The notes beneath the pieces are model-generated. The model saw nothing but the letters and a program-made list of their open reading frames with translations, was not told where the DNA came from and made no database searches. The position numbers and the translations under genes are program-made. This document shows, in pieces, positions 1 to 7,256 of a DNA stretch of 13,201 nt; the first letter of the stretch is position 1, and each line of letters begins with the position of its first letter. Source of the stretch: Rhodocyclaceae bacterium (GTDB taxonomy: Bacteria > Pseudomonadota > Gammaproteobacteria > Burkholderiales > Rhodocyclaceae); assembly GCA_017444505.1 (NCBI GenBank), contig JAFSWK010000212.1, positions 1-13,201 on the forward strand. Direction: 5' to 3'.

Positions 1-1
1 C

Positions 2-595
2 AATGCCGGTGAGCACGGCGCAGGCGCGGGCGCGAAAGCGATGCCCATCGCGCCGCGCCGCATCCCCCGTAATCCACTGACTTTCGCCATTGGCCAGCGC
101 CGTGCGCCCGTCCAGCGAGGCCGCCACTTTCAGCCGCAGCCACGGGCGGGCGCGCACCATGCGCGAAAAAAAGCCCAGATTCAGCGCCCACGCTTCGGCT
201 TGCAGCAAACCCGCTTCCACCGCAATGCCCGCCGCGCGCAGTTTTGCCGCGCCCTTGCCCGCCACCTGCGGATTGGGGTCGGGCTGCGCCAGCACGACGC
301 GCGCTACCTGCGCGCCTATCAAGGCATCGGCGCACGGCGGCGTGCGTCCGGTGTGGGCGCACGGTTCCAGCGTCACATACGCCGTCGCGCCGCGCGCCGC
401 TTCGCCCGCTTGCCGCAGCGCCAGCACTTCGGCGTGCGGCTCCCCTGCGCGATGGTGCCAGCCTTCGCCCACGATGCGCGCGCCGTGCGCAATCACGCAG
501 CCCACGCGCGGATTCGGCGTAGTGGTGCACAGACCACGGCGCGCCAGCGCCAGCGCGCGCGCCATGTGCTGCCGGTCAAGCGGAGAACAGGTCAT
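2..595 (-). CDS. ribD: Riboflavin biosynthesis bifunctional deaminase/reductase RibD (partial, C-terminus outside window)
   Basis: RibD deaminates the pyrimidine product of GTP cyclohydrolase II and then reduces its ribose side chain, the second and third steps of riboflavin synthesis in the cytoplasm. Translating the minus strand from the ATG at 595 gives 198 residues before the window ends. The deaminase domain spans about residues 5-145. It carries the zinc and catalytic motif HAE (His54, Glu56) and a PCAHTGRTPPC motif (Cys79, Cys88), the usual RibD zinc site. The reductase domain begins near residue 150 (RLKVAASLDGRTAL) and is cut by the left edge. The start overlaps the end of nrdR by 20 bases, which points to translational coupling in a glyA-nrdR-ribD operon. 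The ribosome binding site is weak (GGAAA). No frameshift is seen in the visible part. Confidence 0.95.
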   Translation of the reverse strand, partial: MTCSPLDRQHMARALALARRGLCTTTPNPRVGCVIAHGARIVGEGWHHRAGEPHAEVLALRQAGEAARGATAYVTLEPCAHTGRTPPCADALIGAQVARVVLAQPDPNPQVAGKGAAKLRAAGIAVEAGLLQAEAWALNLGFFSRMVRARPWLRLKVAASLDGRTALANGESQWITGDAARRDGHRFRARACAVLTGI

Positions 596-1088
596 TGCCG
601 GTTTCCGTCGGCTTGGCCGCGCGGCGGCGGCGCGGGCGCGGCTGCTGCACTTCACGAATCAGGTCAGAAAATTCATCGACCGCCGCAAAGTTGCGATACA
701 CCGAGGCAAAGCGCACGTAAGCCACCTTGTCCAGCCGTTTGAGTTCTTCCATCACCCACTCGCCCACGCGCTCGCTGGAAATTTCCGGCACGCCGCAGGA
801 AAGCAGTTGCCGCTCGATGCGCTCGATGGCCTGCACCACATCATTGGGCGAGACGGGGCGCTTGCGCAGCGCAAGGCGCAGACTGGCTTCCAGCTTGGCG
901 TGTTCAAATTCCACCCGCGCGCCGTTGCGCTTGATGATGGTAGGCATTTTCAGGTCGATGCGCTCGTAAGTGGTGAAACGCTTGTCGCAACACACGCAGC
1001 GGCGGCGACGACGCACCACGTCGCCTTCTTCGTTTTCGCGGGTATCGGTGACTTGCGTATTCAAATCACCGCAAAACGGGCACTTCAT
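576..1088 (-). CDS. nrdR: Transcriptional repressor NrdR (zinc ribbon plus ATP-cone)
   Basis: NrdR senses ATP/dATP through its ATP-cone and represses ribonucleotide reductase operons by binding NrdR boxes. The 170-residue product starts with a zinc ribbon whose four cysteines are visible: CPFC (Cys3, Cys6) and CVCC (Cys31, Cys34), followed by the arginine-rich RRRRRC stretch typical of the family. The ATP-cone covers about residues 46-136 (IIKRNGARVEF through VAYVRFASVYRNF). The protein is about 20 residues longer than E. coli NrdR (149). The extra C-terminus is a basic, probably disordered tail (RPRRRRAAKP). The gene lies 15 bases downstream of glyA and its end overlaps the ribD start, a common proteobacterial arrangement. 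No NrdR box was recognised in the window, so its targets lie elsewhere. Confidence 0.96.
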   Translation of the reverse strand: MKCPFCGDLNTQVTDTRENEEGDVVRRRRRCVCCDKRFTTYERIDLKMPTIIKRNGARVEFEHAKLEASLRLALRKRPVSPNDVVQAIERIERQLLSCGVPEISSERVGEWVMEELKRLDKVAYVRFASVYRNFAAVDEFSDLIREVQQPRPRRRRAAKPTETGNDLFSA

Positions 1089-1103
1089 GCCGCACGCCGT
1101 GTG

Positions 1104-2351
1104 TTATTTGCCGTAGACCGGAAAACGCTGGCACAGCGCCTGCACCTCGCCGCGCACGCGCGCCAGCACGCTCTCGTCCTGCGGCGCATCAAGCACGTCG
1201 GCAATCAGATTGGCGATTTGCGCCGCCTCCTTCGCGCCGAAGCCGCGCGTGGTCATCGCAGGCGAGCCGATGCGGATGCCGCTGGTGACCATCGGTTTTT
1301 CCGGGTCATTGGGAATGGCGTTTTTATTCACCGTCAGATGCGCCTGCCCCAGCGCCTGTTCCGCCAGCTTGCCGGTAATCTTCTTGGCGCGCAGGTCGAC
1401 CAGAAAGACGTGACTTTCCGTGCGGCCAGAGACGATGCGCAGACCGCGCGCTTGCAGCGTCTCGGCCATGACGCGGGCGTTTTCCAGCACTTGCTGCTGA
1501 TAGGTGCGAAACGCGGGCGTGGCCGCTTCCTTGAAGGCCACCGCCTTGGCCGCGATGACGTGCATCAAGGGGCCGCCTTGCAAGCCGGGGAAAATCGCCG
1601 AATTGATGGCTTTTTCGTGTTCGGCTTTCATCAAAATCACGCCACCGCGCGGCCCGCGCAGGGTTTTGTGCGTGGTCGTGGTCACCACATCGGCGTGCGG
1701 CACCGGGTTCGGATACAAACCGGCGGCCACCAGTCCGGCATAGTGTGCCATATCGACCCAGAAAATCGCGCCCACTTCTTTGGCAATCTCGGCAAAGCGG
1801 GCAAAGTCGATGCGCAGCGAATAGGCCGACGCGCCCGCCACGATAACGCGCGGGCGATGTTCGCGCGCCAGCGCCGCCACGCGGTCGTAGTCGATTTCTT
1901 CCTGCGCGTTCAGCCCGTAAGAAACCACGTTGAACCACTTGCCGGACAAGTTCAGCGCCATGCCGTGCGTCAGATGCCCGCCTTCGGCCAGACTCATGCC
2001 CAGCAGCGTGTCGCCCGGCTTGGCAAACGCCATCAGCACGGCCTGATTCGCCTGCGAGCCGGAATTGGGCTGCACGTTCGCGCAATCGGCGCCAAAAAGC
2101 GCCTTCAGGCGGTCGATGGCAAGCTGTTCGACCACATCGACGTGTTCGCAGCCGCCGTAATAGCGTTTGCCGGGATAGCCCTCGGCGTATTTGTTGGTCA
2201 GTTGCGAGCCTTGCGCCGCCATCACCGCGTGCGAGACGTAGTTTTCCGAAGCAATCAGCTCGATATGGTCTTCCTGACGGCGATTTTCGGCCTGCACCGC
2301 CTGCCAGATTTCGGGGTCAACGCTTGCCAGCGTATCCTGGGCAGAAAACAT
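1104..2351 (-). CDS. glyA: Serine hydroxymethyltransferase
   Basis: This PLP enzyme converts serine and tetrahydrofolate to glycine and 5,10-methylene-tetrahydrofolate, the main one-carbon source for purine, thymidylate and methionine synthesis. The start is set at the ATG at 2351 (product MFSAQDTLA..., 415 residues) rather than the in-frame ATG 24 bases upstream, because GGAGAG sits 7 bases before it and family members start at this point. The PLP-binding lysine lies in TTTTHKTLRGPRGG (Lys229, the E. coli number). The folate and PLP motifs ELIASENYVS (31-40) and YAEGYPGKRYYGG (55-67) and the DMAHYAGL segment (200-207) are intact. It is the first gene of the leftward glyA-nrdR-ribD operon. 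The length matches the usual ~415 residues. Confidence 0.98.
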   Translation of the reverse strand: MFSAQDTLASVDPEIWQAVQAENRRQEDHIELIASENYVSHAVMAAQGSQLTNKYAEGYPGKRYYGGCEHVDVVEQLAIDRLKALFGADCANVQPNSGSQANQAVLMAFAKPGDTLLGMSLAEGGHLTHGMALNLSGKWFNVVSYGLNAQEEIDYDRVAALAREHRPRVIVAGASAYSLRIDFARFAEIAKEVGAIFWVDMAHYAGLVAAGLYPNPVPHADVVTTTTHKTLRGPRGGVILMKAEHEKAINSAIFPGLQGGPLMHVIAAKAVAFKEAATPAFRTYQQQVLENARVMAETLQARGLRIVSGRTESHVFLVDLRAKKITGKLAEQALGQAHLTVNKNAIPNDPEKPMVTSGIRIGSPAMTTRGFGAKEAAQIANLIADVLDAPQDESVLARVRGEVQALCQRFPVYGK

Positions 2352-2383
2352 GTTTGCGCTCTCCATGCACAGCAAAAACGGCG

Positions 2384-2392
2384 ATGGTAGCA
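2384..2392 (-). promoter_or_regulatory. Candidate extended -10 promoter element for glyA
   Basis: On the minus strand TGCTACCAT fits an extended -10 element (TG-N-TACCAT). It would start transcription near 2377, leaving a leader of about 26 bases before the glyA ATG. No good -35 hexamer was found 16-18 bases upstream, so this is only a candidate. Confidence 0.3.
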
Positions 2393-2435
2393 GAGGCGCG
2401 GCACGAAAGGCCGCATACGGGGCAAACGAATTGAG

Positions 2436-2441
2436 TAAAAT
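2436..2441 (+). promoter_or_regulatory. Candidate -10 hexamer for the fumarase gene
   Basis: TAAAAT matches the sigma-70 -10 consensus at five of six positions and would give a leader of roughly 29 bases. No convincing -35 element lies at the right distance. The 125-base gap between glyA and the fumarase gene must hold both divergent promoters. Confidence 0.3.
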
Positions 2442-2476
2442 CTTCCCCTTTCATCTGCCCCACAGGAGCGCGCGCC

Positions 2477-4009
2477 ATGTCCGTCATCCGCGAAGAAGAT
2501 TTCATCCAGTCGATTGCCGACGCCTTCCAGTTCATCAGCTACTACCACCCGCAAGACTTCGTGCAGGCAATGGCAGAAGCCTGGCGGCGCGAAGAAAACC
2601 CCGCCGCCAAGGATGCCATCGCGCAGATTCTCACCAACTCGCGCCTGTGCGCCGAAGGCCACCGCCCCATCTGTCAGGATACCGGCATCGCCGTGGTGTT
2701 CCTCAAAGTCGGCATGAACGTGAGCTGGGAAGCCAAACGCAGCGTGCAGGAAATGGTCAATGAAGGCGTGCGCCGCGCCTATCTGCATCCGGACAACAAA
2801 CTGCGCGCCTCGGTGCTGCTCGACCCCGCCGGAAAACGGCAAAACTCGAAAGACAACACGCCCGCCGTGGTGCATTACGAACTCGTCCCCGGCGACGGCA
2901 TTGAAGTCATCTGTGCCGCCAAAGGCGGCGGCTCGGAAAACAAAACCAAGATGGCGATGCTCAACCCTTCCGACTCCATCGTCGACTGGGTCTTGAAAAC
3001 CGTCCCGCTCATGGGCGCGGGCTGGTGTCCGCCGGGCATTCTCGGCATCGGCATTGGCGGCACGCCGGAAAAGGCGCTGCTGCTCGCCAAAGAATCCTTG
3101 ATGGCGCCTGTGGATATTCACGAACTGCAAGCGCGCGCCGCGCAAGGCGAGGCGCTGACCCGCGTGGAAGAACTGCGCCTGGAACTGCTGGAAAAGGTCA
3201 ACGCCCTGGGCATTGGCGCGCAAGGTCTGGGCGGGCTGACCACCGTGCTGGACGTGAAAATTCTCGACTACCCCACGCACGCCGCCAGCCTGCCCGTGGC
3301 GATGATTCCCAACTGCGCCGCCACCCGTCACGTACATTTCCATCTCGACGGCAACGGCCCCGCCTGTCTCACCCCGCCGCGCCTGGAAGACTGGCCGGAC
3401 ATCACCTGGCAGGCCGACACGCGCAGCGCCACGCGCGTCGACCTCACCACCCTCACGCCCGAACAGGTCGCCGCCTGGAAGCCCGGGCAAACGCTGCTCC
3501 TGAACGGCAAAATGCTCACCGGACGCGATGCCGCGCACAAACGCATTGCCGACATGCTCGCCCGTGGCGAGACGCTGCCGGTCGATTTCCGCAACCGCGT
3601 CATTTATTACGTCGGCCCCGTCGACGCCGTGCGCGATGAAGCCGTCGGTCCCGCCGGTCCCACCACCGCCACGCGCATGGACAAGTTCACCCGCATGATG
3701 CTGGAACAAACCGGCCTGATTGCCATGGTCGGCAAAGCCGAACGCGGCGCGGAAGCCATCGCCGCCATTCGTGACAACCGCTCCGCCTACCTCATGGCCG
3801 TCGGCGGCGCCGCCTATCTGGTCTCGCGCGCCATCCGCAGCGCCCGCGTCGCCGCCTTCGCCGACCTGGGCATGGAAGCCATCTATGAATTTGAAGTCGC
3901 CGACATGCCCGTGACCGTCGCCGTCGACAGCACCGGCGAGAGCGTGCATCAGACCGGCCCCCAACACTGGCAAATGAAAATCGGCCAGATTCCCGTCGTC
4001 GTCAAATAA
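2477..4009 (+). CDS. fumA: Fumarate hydratase class I (iron-sulfur, oxygen-sensitive type)
   Basis: This enzyme interconverts fumarate and malate in the TCA cycle using a [4Fe-4S] cluster. The 510-residue product has the single-chain class I layout: an N-terminal catalytic domain (about 10-310) and a C-terminal domain (about 330-505) with the GPTTATRMD motif at 394-402. The three expected cluster ligands are visible: Cys66 in ICQDTG, Cys184 in GWCPPG and Cys280 in NCAATRH. Their spacing resembles that of E. coli FumA. The conserved GGGSENKTKMAML stretch (150-162) is also intact. An AGGAG ribosome binding site sits about 8 bases before the ATG. The gene is divergent from glyA. No hairpin terminator is visible after its stop, so transcription may continue into the brnT remnant and brnA. 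Assignment to this class is secure; the exact substrate is inferred from family membership. Confidence 0.95.
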   Translation: MSVIREEDFIQSIADAFQFISYYHPQDFVQAMAEAWRREENPAAKDAIAQILTNSRLCAEGHRPICQDTGIAVVFLKVGMNVSWEAKRSVQEMVNEGVRRAYLHPDNKLRASVLLDPAGKRQNSKDNTPAVVHYELVPGDGIEVICAAKGGGSENKTKMAMLNPSDSIVDWVLKTVPLMGAGWCPPGILGIGIGGTPEKALLLAKESLMAPVDIHELQARAAQGEALTRVEELRLELLEKVNALGIGAQGLGGLTTVLDVKILDYPTHAASLPVAMIPNCAATRHVHFHLDGNGPACLTPPRLEDWPDITWQADTRSATRVDLTTLTPEQVAAWKPGQTLLLNGKMLTGRDAAHKRIADMLARGETLPVDFRNRVIYYVGPVDAVRDEAVGPAGPTTATRMDKFTRMMLEQTGLIAMVGKAERGAEAIAAIRDNRSAYLMAVGGAAYLVSRAIRSARVAAFADLGMEAIYEFEVADMPVTVAVDSTGESVHQTGPQHWQMKIGQIPVVVK

Positions 4010-4049
4010 GCCGCATCGCGCCAAACGGGAATACTCCTTCATCCACTCG

Positions 4050-4202
4050 CGCAGGGCGACGGTGGGCTATATCAGCCAACATTCTTGCATCATGGTAGTT
4101 CACACAACGCAGGAATTGGATGATGACTGCACCTTAATCAGAATCATCAGCGCCAGAAAGCTGGACAAATCGGAGAGGAAACGCCATGAAAATGACCTAT
4201 GA
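4050..4202 (+). pseudogene. brnT: BrnT-type toxin remnant (C-terminal half only)
   Basis: The frame read from about 4050 to the TGA at 4200-4202 encodes a sequence close to the C-terminal half of BrnT (DUF497) ribonuclease toxins: RRATVGYIS, then MVVHT, then IRIISARKLDKSERKRHEN. The HT and RIISAR-x(5)-ER signatures are characteristic of the family. The N-terminal half (normally about 40 residues, beginning MxFxWDxxKxxxNxxKHG) is missing. Upstream the frame runs without a stop into the fumarase gene, which occupies another frame, and the only internal ATG (4092) would give about 36 residues. The stop overlaps the start of brnA, as in intact brnTA operons. I read this as a toxin gene truncated by deletion or recombination. 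The family call rests on recognised motifs, not a database search. Confidence 0.72.
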
Positions 4203-4494
4203 AATCGGGAAACTGCCGCCGCTCACCGACGAGCAGAGAAAGGAGATTGCTGCGCTGGATGCCATGCCAGACAGCAAGATTGATTACACGGACATGCCCA
4301 GGCTGACAGACGAAGATTTTGCCCGCATGGTCAGCAATCCCTATTACAAGCCCAAAAAGGTGCAGATCACCGCGCGGGTAGATTCCGATGTCGTGGCCTG
4401 GCTGAAAAAAGGCGGCAAAGGTTATCAGACGCGGCTCAACAACATCCTGAAAAAACTGATGCTGGACGAAATCAGAAGAAACGTACACGCCTGA
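4186..4494 (+). CDS. brnA: BrnA-type antitoxin (orphan)
   Basis: BrnA proteins neutralise the BrnT ribonuclease and, as DNA-binding dimers, repress their own operon. This 102-residue product has an acidic, disordered-looking N-terminal half (about 1-55, including LTDEDFARM) of the sort that contacts the toxin. Residues 57-93 (KKVQITARVDSDVVAWLK, then GKGYQTRLNNILKKLM) match the ribbon-helix-helix region of the BrnA/DUF4415 family. A GGAGAGGAAA ribosome binding site precedes the ATG, which lies inside the end of the brnT remnant. The reading frame is complete, although the partner toxin is broken. The base composition is less GC-rich than the flanking genes, consistent with horizontal acquisition. 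Its native promoter, normally upstream of brnT, seems to be lost, so expression probably depends on read-through from the fumarase gene. Confidence 0.82.
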   Translation: MKMTYEIGKLPPLTDEQRKEIAALDAMPDSKIDYTDMPRLTDEDFARMVSNPYYKPKKVQITARVDSDVVAWLKKGGKGYQTRLNNILKKLMLDEIRRNVHA

Positions 4495-4508
4495 TGGCGC
4501 ACCCAAAC

Positions 4509-4538
4509 AAAACGGCAGGCCACGTGCCTGCCGTTTTT
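4509..4538 (+). terminator. Rho-independent terminator after brnA
   Basis: A 12-base-pair hairpin (AAAACGGCAGGC paired with GCCTGCCGTTTT, loop CACGT) is followed by a T run. The left arm begins with an A run, so the hairpin may also act on the convergent thioesterase transcript from the minus strand. Confidence 0.9.
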
Positions 4539-4621
4539 GTATCCCCGCGCCCGCGCGCGGACGCCTTGCCGTCTCGCCAAACGACTGGTTTCTTTATTTC
4601 TGCCGCCTTCAGCAGGTAGGG

Positions 4622-5104
4622 TCAATCTGCCGGGCGGGTGGCGGGCAGGCGCACGCAGAGCATGGAGCCTTCCACCGTCGTCTCGCCGCGCGCCAGCAGG
4701 CTGACCTGCATGGCCACCTTGCGCTCGGTCACTTCCGTGATGCGCGCGCGCATTTCCAGCTCGCAGCCAATGGGCGTGGGTTTTTTGAAATTCAGCGTCA
4801 GATTGCCGGTGACATAGCGCAGCGCCGGTTCCGAATCCATCGCGCGGCCTTCGTGCCGGTAGCCCGCAGCCAGCGCCGAGCCGTTGCCGTGGCAATCGAG
4901 CAGCGCGGCAATCAGCCCGCCGTACACATTGCCGGGATAACCGCCGGTGTGCCACGGTTTTGGCGTAAAACGGGCGAAGGTTTCCTGTTTTTCCGCGTCC
5001 AGCCAGTAGCTTTTGATGTGCAAACCGTGCTCATTCGACGGCCCGCAGCCATAGCAGTGGCTGAAACCGGGGGCGTAATAATCCTGAAAGGCTCGGTCAG
5101 TCAT
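4622..5104 (-). CDS. PaaI-family hotdog-fold thioesterase
   Basis: This 160-residue protein belongs to the PaaI/YdiI-like hotdog thioesterases, which hydrolyse acyl-CoA or similar thioesters. The sequence shows the CYGCGPSNEHGL motif near the N-terminus (17-28) and the hotdog helix YGGLIAALLDCHGNGSA (61-77), where the active-site acidic residue (Asp70) lies. The C-terminal strands (VTGNLTLNFKKPTPIG and VAMQVSLLARGETTVEGSM) complete the fold. The start ATG is preceded by AGAGGG. The substrate cannot be told from sequence. It is downstream of, and in the same direction as, the small unknown gene at 5166-5357 (61-base gap), and convergent with brnA. Confidence 0.85.
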   Translation of the reverse strand: MTDRAFQDYYAPGFSHCYGCGPSNEHGLHIKSYWLDAEKQETFARFTPKPWHTGGYPGNVYGGLIAALLDCHGNGSALAAGYRHEGRAMDSEPALRYVTGNLTLNFKKPTPIGCELEMRARITEVTERKVAMQVSLLARGETTVEGSMLCVRLPATRPAD

Positions 5105-5165
5105 CGCAACCCTCTTTCGCGTACAAGTCTTTTTTCATTTCCTTGCGCAATCATGTTTTAGCTAT

Positions 5166-5357
5166 TTAGCGTTTTTCCGCTTCGCTGAAATCTGGCACTT
5201 GTGCGGCGGTTTGTCGGCACCATGTCATGAATTCTTTCAGATTCATTGCCTTGCGCACGCCGGCTGGTATGTCATAAAAGTTTTCGGCGCTTCTCGCCCT
5301 GTCCGCTCTGGAAAGCGCGTATTCTTTTTGCGGCGGCAGTTCGTTTTTCATTCGCAC
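5166..5357 (-). CDS. Small protein of unknown function (63 residues)
   Basis: I do not recognise this protein. The product is hydrophilic and rich in charged residues (starting MRMKNELPPQKEYALSRADRAR), with a helical-looking C-terminal half containing GVRKAMNLKEFMTWC. No signal peptide or membrane segment is seen. Translation could start at GTG (5357), which has AGGAGG 8 bases upstream, or at the ATG two codons later; the spacing favours the GTG. The strong ribosome binding site supports a real gene. The gene sits in an AT-richer stretch (about 5105-5460) between the thioesterase gene and the flagellin terminator, which hints at foreign origin. It could be a small regulator or a leftover of a larger mobile gene; neither can be shown. 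Confidence 0.55.
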   Translation of the reverse strand: MRMKNELPPQKEYALSRADRARSAENFYDIPAGVRKAMNLKEFMTWCRQTAAQVPDFSEAEKR

Positions 5358-5493
5358 TTTCTCTCCCTCCTCTCCTCTTGATCCATCGCGTCAATGTCGT
5401 GTTTGTTTGCTGTTTTCTCTTTCATACGAAGAATTCGTTCTGCATGAAGGTATTGTAGGGATTCCTGGGGGGGCGTTCAAGCGGGCGGGGGAA

Positions 5494-5524
5494 TAAAAAC
5501 GGCGGCGCCGTGGGGCGCCGCCGT
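5494..5524 (-). terminator. fliC: Rho-independent terminator of the flagellin gene
   Basis: Read on the minus strand, ACGGCGGCGCC and GGCGCCGCCGT form an 11-base-pair, almost all-GC stem with a 4-base loop, followed by TTTTTATT. It begins about 28 bases after the flagellin stop codon. Confidence 0.92.
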
Positions 5525-5552
5525 GCTCGCTGTGCGAGGTGAGGAGATGCGG

Positions 5553-7172
5553 TTAGCGCAGCAGCGAGAGGACTTGCTGCGGCAGGCTGTTGGCTTGCGA
5601 GAGCATCGCCGTGCCCGCTTGTTGCAGGATTTGGGCGCGGGTGAGTTCCGCGGTTTCTTCCGCGAAGTCGGTATCGCGGATGCGGCTGCGGGACGCGCTC
5701 ATGTTTTCCGAAGTCACCTGCAGGTTGGCAATCGTGTTGGTGAAGCGCGATTGCAGGGCGCCGTAAGCCGCGCGCTGGGTGTTGATGCGTTGCAGGGCGC
5801 TGTCGAGGATGGAAATCGTCCGGTTGGAAGAGGCCACCGTCGAAACATCCGCCGTCTGCGTAGCCTGCAACTGGGCGCCCACCGCCACGTCGGTCTGGTT
5901 GATGAACTGGCCTTGGTCATCGGTCACCGCGAAGGCGGATTCCGAATCGAAGGTCACCTGGCCGGTGATGGTCACGCCCGTGCCCGCCAAACCAGCCGTA
6001 TCCTCGGTCAGCTGCATGTTGTTGTTGGTCTGGTGGATGCCATCGTTCGTCAGCGCAAGGCCGTCTTTGGTGACGCCCGCCTGACGCAGGGTAAGGCCGT
6101 TGCCGCTGCCATCGGATTTCAGCGCCATGCGGATGTCTTCGCCGCTGTCGTTGACCAGGGTGATGCCGTCGCCCTTGTCGTTGACCCGCGCGCTCACGCC
6201 CGTTTTGGCCGCCTGCTTGTTGAAGGCATCGACAGCGGAAGCAAGCTGGTCAGTGCTCGAAATGGCGGTGGAGTTCGGGCCGCCGGCACGGTCTGCGCCC
6301 ACAGTGAAGGCGATGGTGACGTACTGGTCGTTGCTGTTGTTCGAGGCCAGTTCAATCACGTAGGAGCTGCCGGCTTCCATCGCAGTCAGTTCAATCTCGG
6401 TGCGGGCGGAGGCGGAGACGCCAGTCGATTGCGTCACCGCATTGACTTTCTCGGCAATCAGCTTGGCCGAAGATCCAGCGTCATACGAGATGTCATAGGT
6501 GCCCGCCTGGCCGGCCACCGTCAGTTTGCCCGCCTGGATATTGCTGGTGCTTTGGGCGAAGACGTTGGCAACCACAGCCATGCCGCCGGAGGTGGAGGTG
6601 CCCAGCACCAGGTCGCCGCCGCCGCCGAGGGTGTCGGCCACACGACCGCCAATGCGATAGTTGCCGTAGGCGCTGGTGGTGAAGTTGCCGGAGGTGGCGG
6701 TGATGGTCTGGTTGGCGTTCGCGCCGACCTGGAAGAGGGCGGAGGTGAAGGAGCCATCCAGCATCTTGCGACCGTTGAACTCGGTGGTCTGCGCGATGCG
6801 GTTCAATTCCGCGGTCAGCGCGTTGACTTCATCGTTCAGGGCTTGACGGTCGGAAGCGCTGTTGGTGGCGTTGGCCGATTGCACGGCGAGCACGCGCACA
6901 CGTTGCAGGATGTCGGCGGAGGTTTTCAGCGCACCTTCGGCGGTTTGCGCCAGCGAGATGCCGTCGTTGGCGTTGCGCTTGGCCTGGTTCAGGCCGGAGA
7001 TCTGGGCGCTGAAGCGCTCGGAAATGGCCAGACCTGCGGCGTCATCCTTGGCGCTGTTGATGCGATAACCGGAGGACAGGCGCTGCAGCGAGGTGGCCAG
7101 CGCGTTGCCGGTGCCGGAGAGGTTACGTTGCGCGGTCAGGGACGGAACGTTGGTTTGGATTACTTGAGACAT
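5553..7172 (-). CDS. fliC: Flagellin, filament protein
   Basis: Flagellin is exported by the flagellar type III system and polymerises into the filament. The start is set at the ATG at 7172 (MSQVIQTNVPSLTAQ..., 539 residues) because flagellins begin this way and AGAGGAG sits 7 bases upstream; a longer in-frame extension is not supported. The conserved D0/D1 regions are at 1-160 (SLQRLSSGYRINSAKDDAAG, FNGRKMLDG) and 450-539 (NMSASRSRIRDTDFAEETAEL, ending VLSLLR). The variable surface region between them contains a flagellin hook-IN-like segment at about 215-275 (GKLTVAGQAGTYDISY). In the segment matching the TLR5 recognition site, QRVRVLAV (90-97), Val94 replaces the glutamate usual in enterobacterial flagellins. 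No other flagellar gene is in the window, so it is a single-gene unit with its own promoter and terminator. Confidence 0.97.
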   Translation of the reverse strand: MSQVIQTNVPSLTAQRNLSGTGNALATSLQRLSSGYRINSAKDDAAGLAISERFSAQISGLNQAKRNANDGISLAQTAEGALKTSADILQRVRVLAVQSANATNSASDRQALNDEVNALTAELNRIAQTTEFNGRKMLDGSFTSALFQVGANANQTITATSGNFTTSAYGNYRIGGRVADTLGGGGDLVLGTSTSGGMAVVANVFAQSTSNIQAGKLTVAGQAGTYDISYDAGSSAKLIAEKVNAVTQSTGVSASARTEIELTAMEAGSSYVIELASNNSNDQYVTIAFTVGADRAGGPNSTAISSTDQLASAVDAFNKQAAKTGVSARVNDKGDGITLVNDSGEDIRMALKSDGSGNGLTLRQAGVTKDGLALTNDGIHQTNNNMQLTEDTAGLAGTGVTITGQVTFDSESAFAVTDDQGQFINQTDVAVGAQLQATQTADVSTVASSNRTISILDSALQRINTQRAAYGALQSRFTNTIANLQVTSENMSASRSRIRDTDFAEETAELTRAQILQQAGTAMLSQANSLPQQVLSLLR

Positions 7173-7256
7173 GATTTTCTCCTCTGCGCGTGATGCGCGA
7201 AAATGAAACCTTTTCGGGGCTGTTTTGCGGGGCAAAATACGCTCCGCTCAGGTGCT

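Noticed and set aside
90..2390. Very long plus-strand open frame (766 residues) opposite ribD, nrdR and glyA
   Set aside because: It lies antisense to three clearly recognised genes, has a histidine/arginine/alanine-rich composition typical of GC-rich shadow frames, and has no domain.
2255..4042. Long minus-strand open frame (595 residues) opposite the fumarase gene
   Set aside because: Shadow of an unmistakable class I fumarase; glycine/histidine/valine-rich with no motif.
4147..4506. Minus-strand open frame opposite brnA
   Set aside because: brnA has the ribosome binding site, family motifs and a terminator on the plus strand; the opposite frame shows none.
5379..5395. TTGAT...GTCAA resembling an FNR box upstream of the small unknown gene
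   Set aside because: The half-sites are seven bases apart instead of four and the second half is GTCAA, so it does not fit the FNR consensus.
5523..7193. Long plus-strand open frame opposite fliC
   Set aside because: Antisense to a complete flagellin gene with its promoter and terminator.
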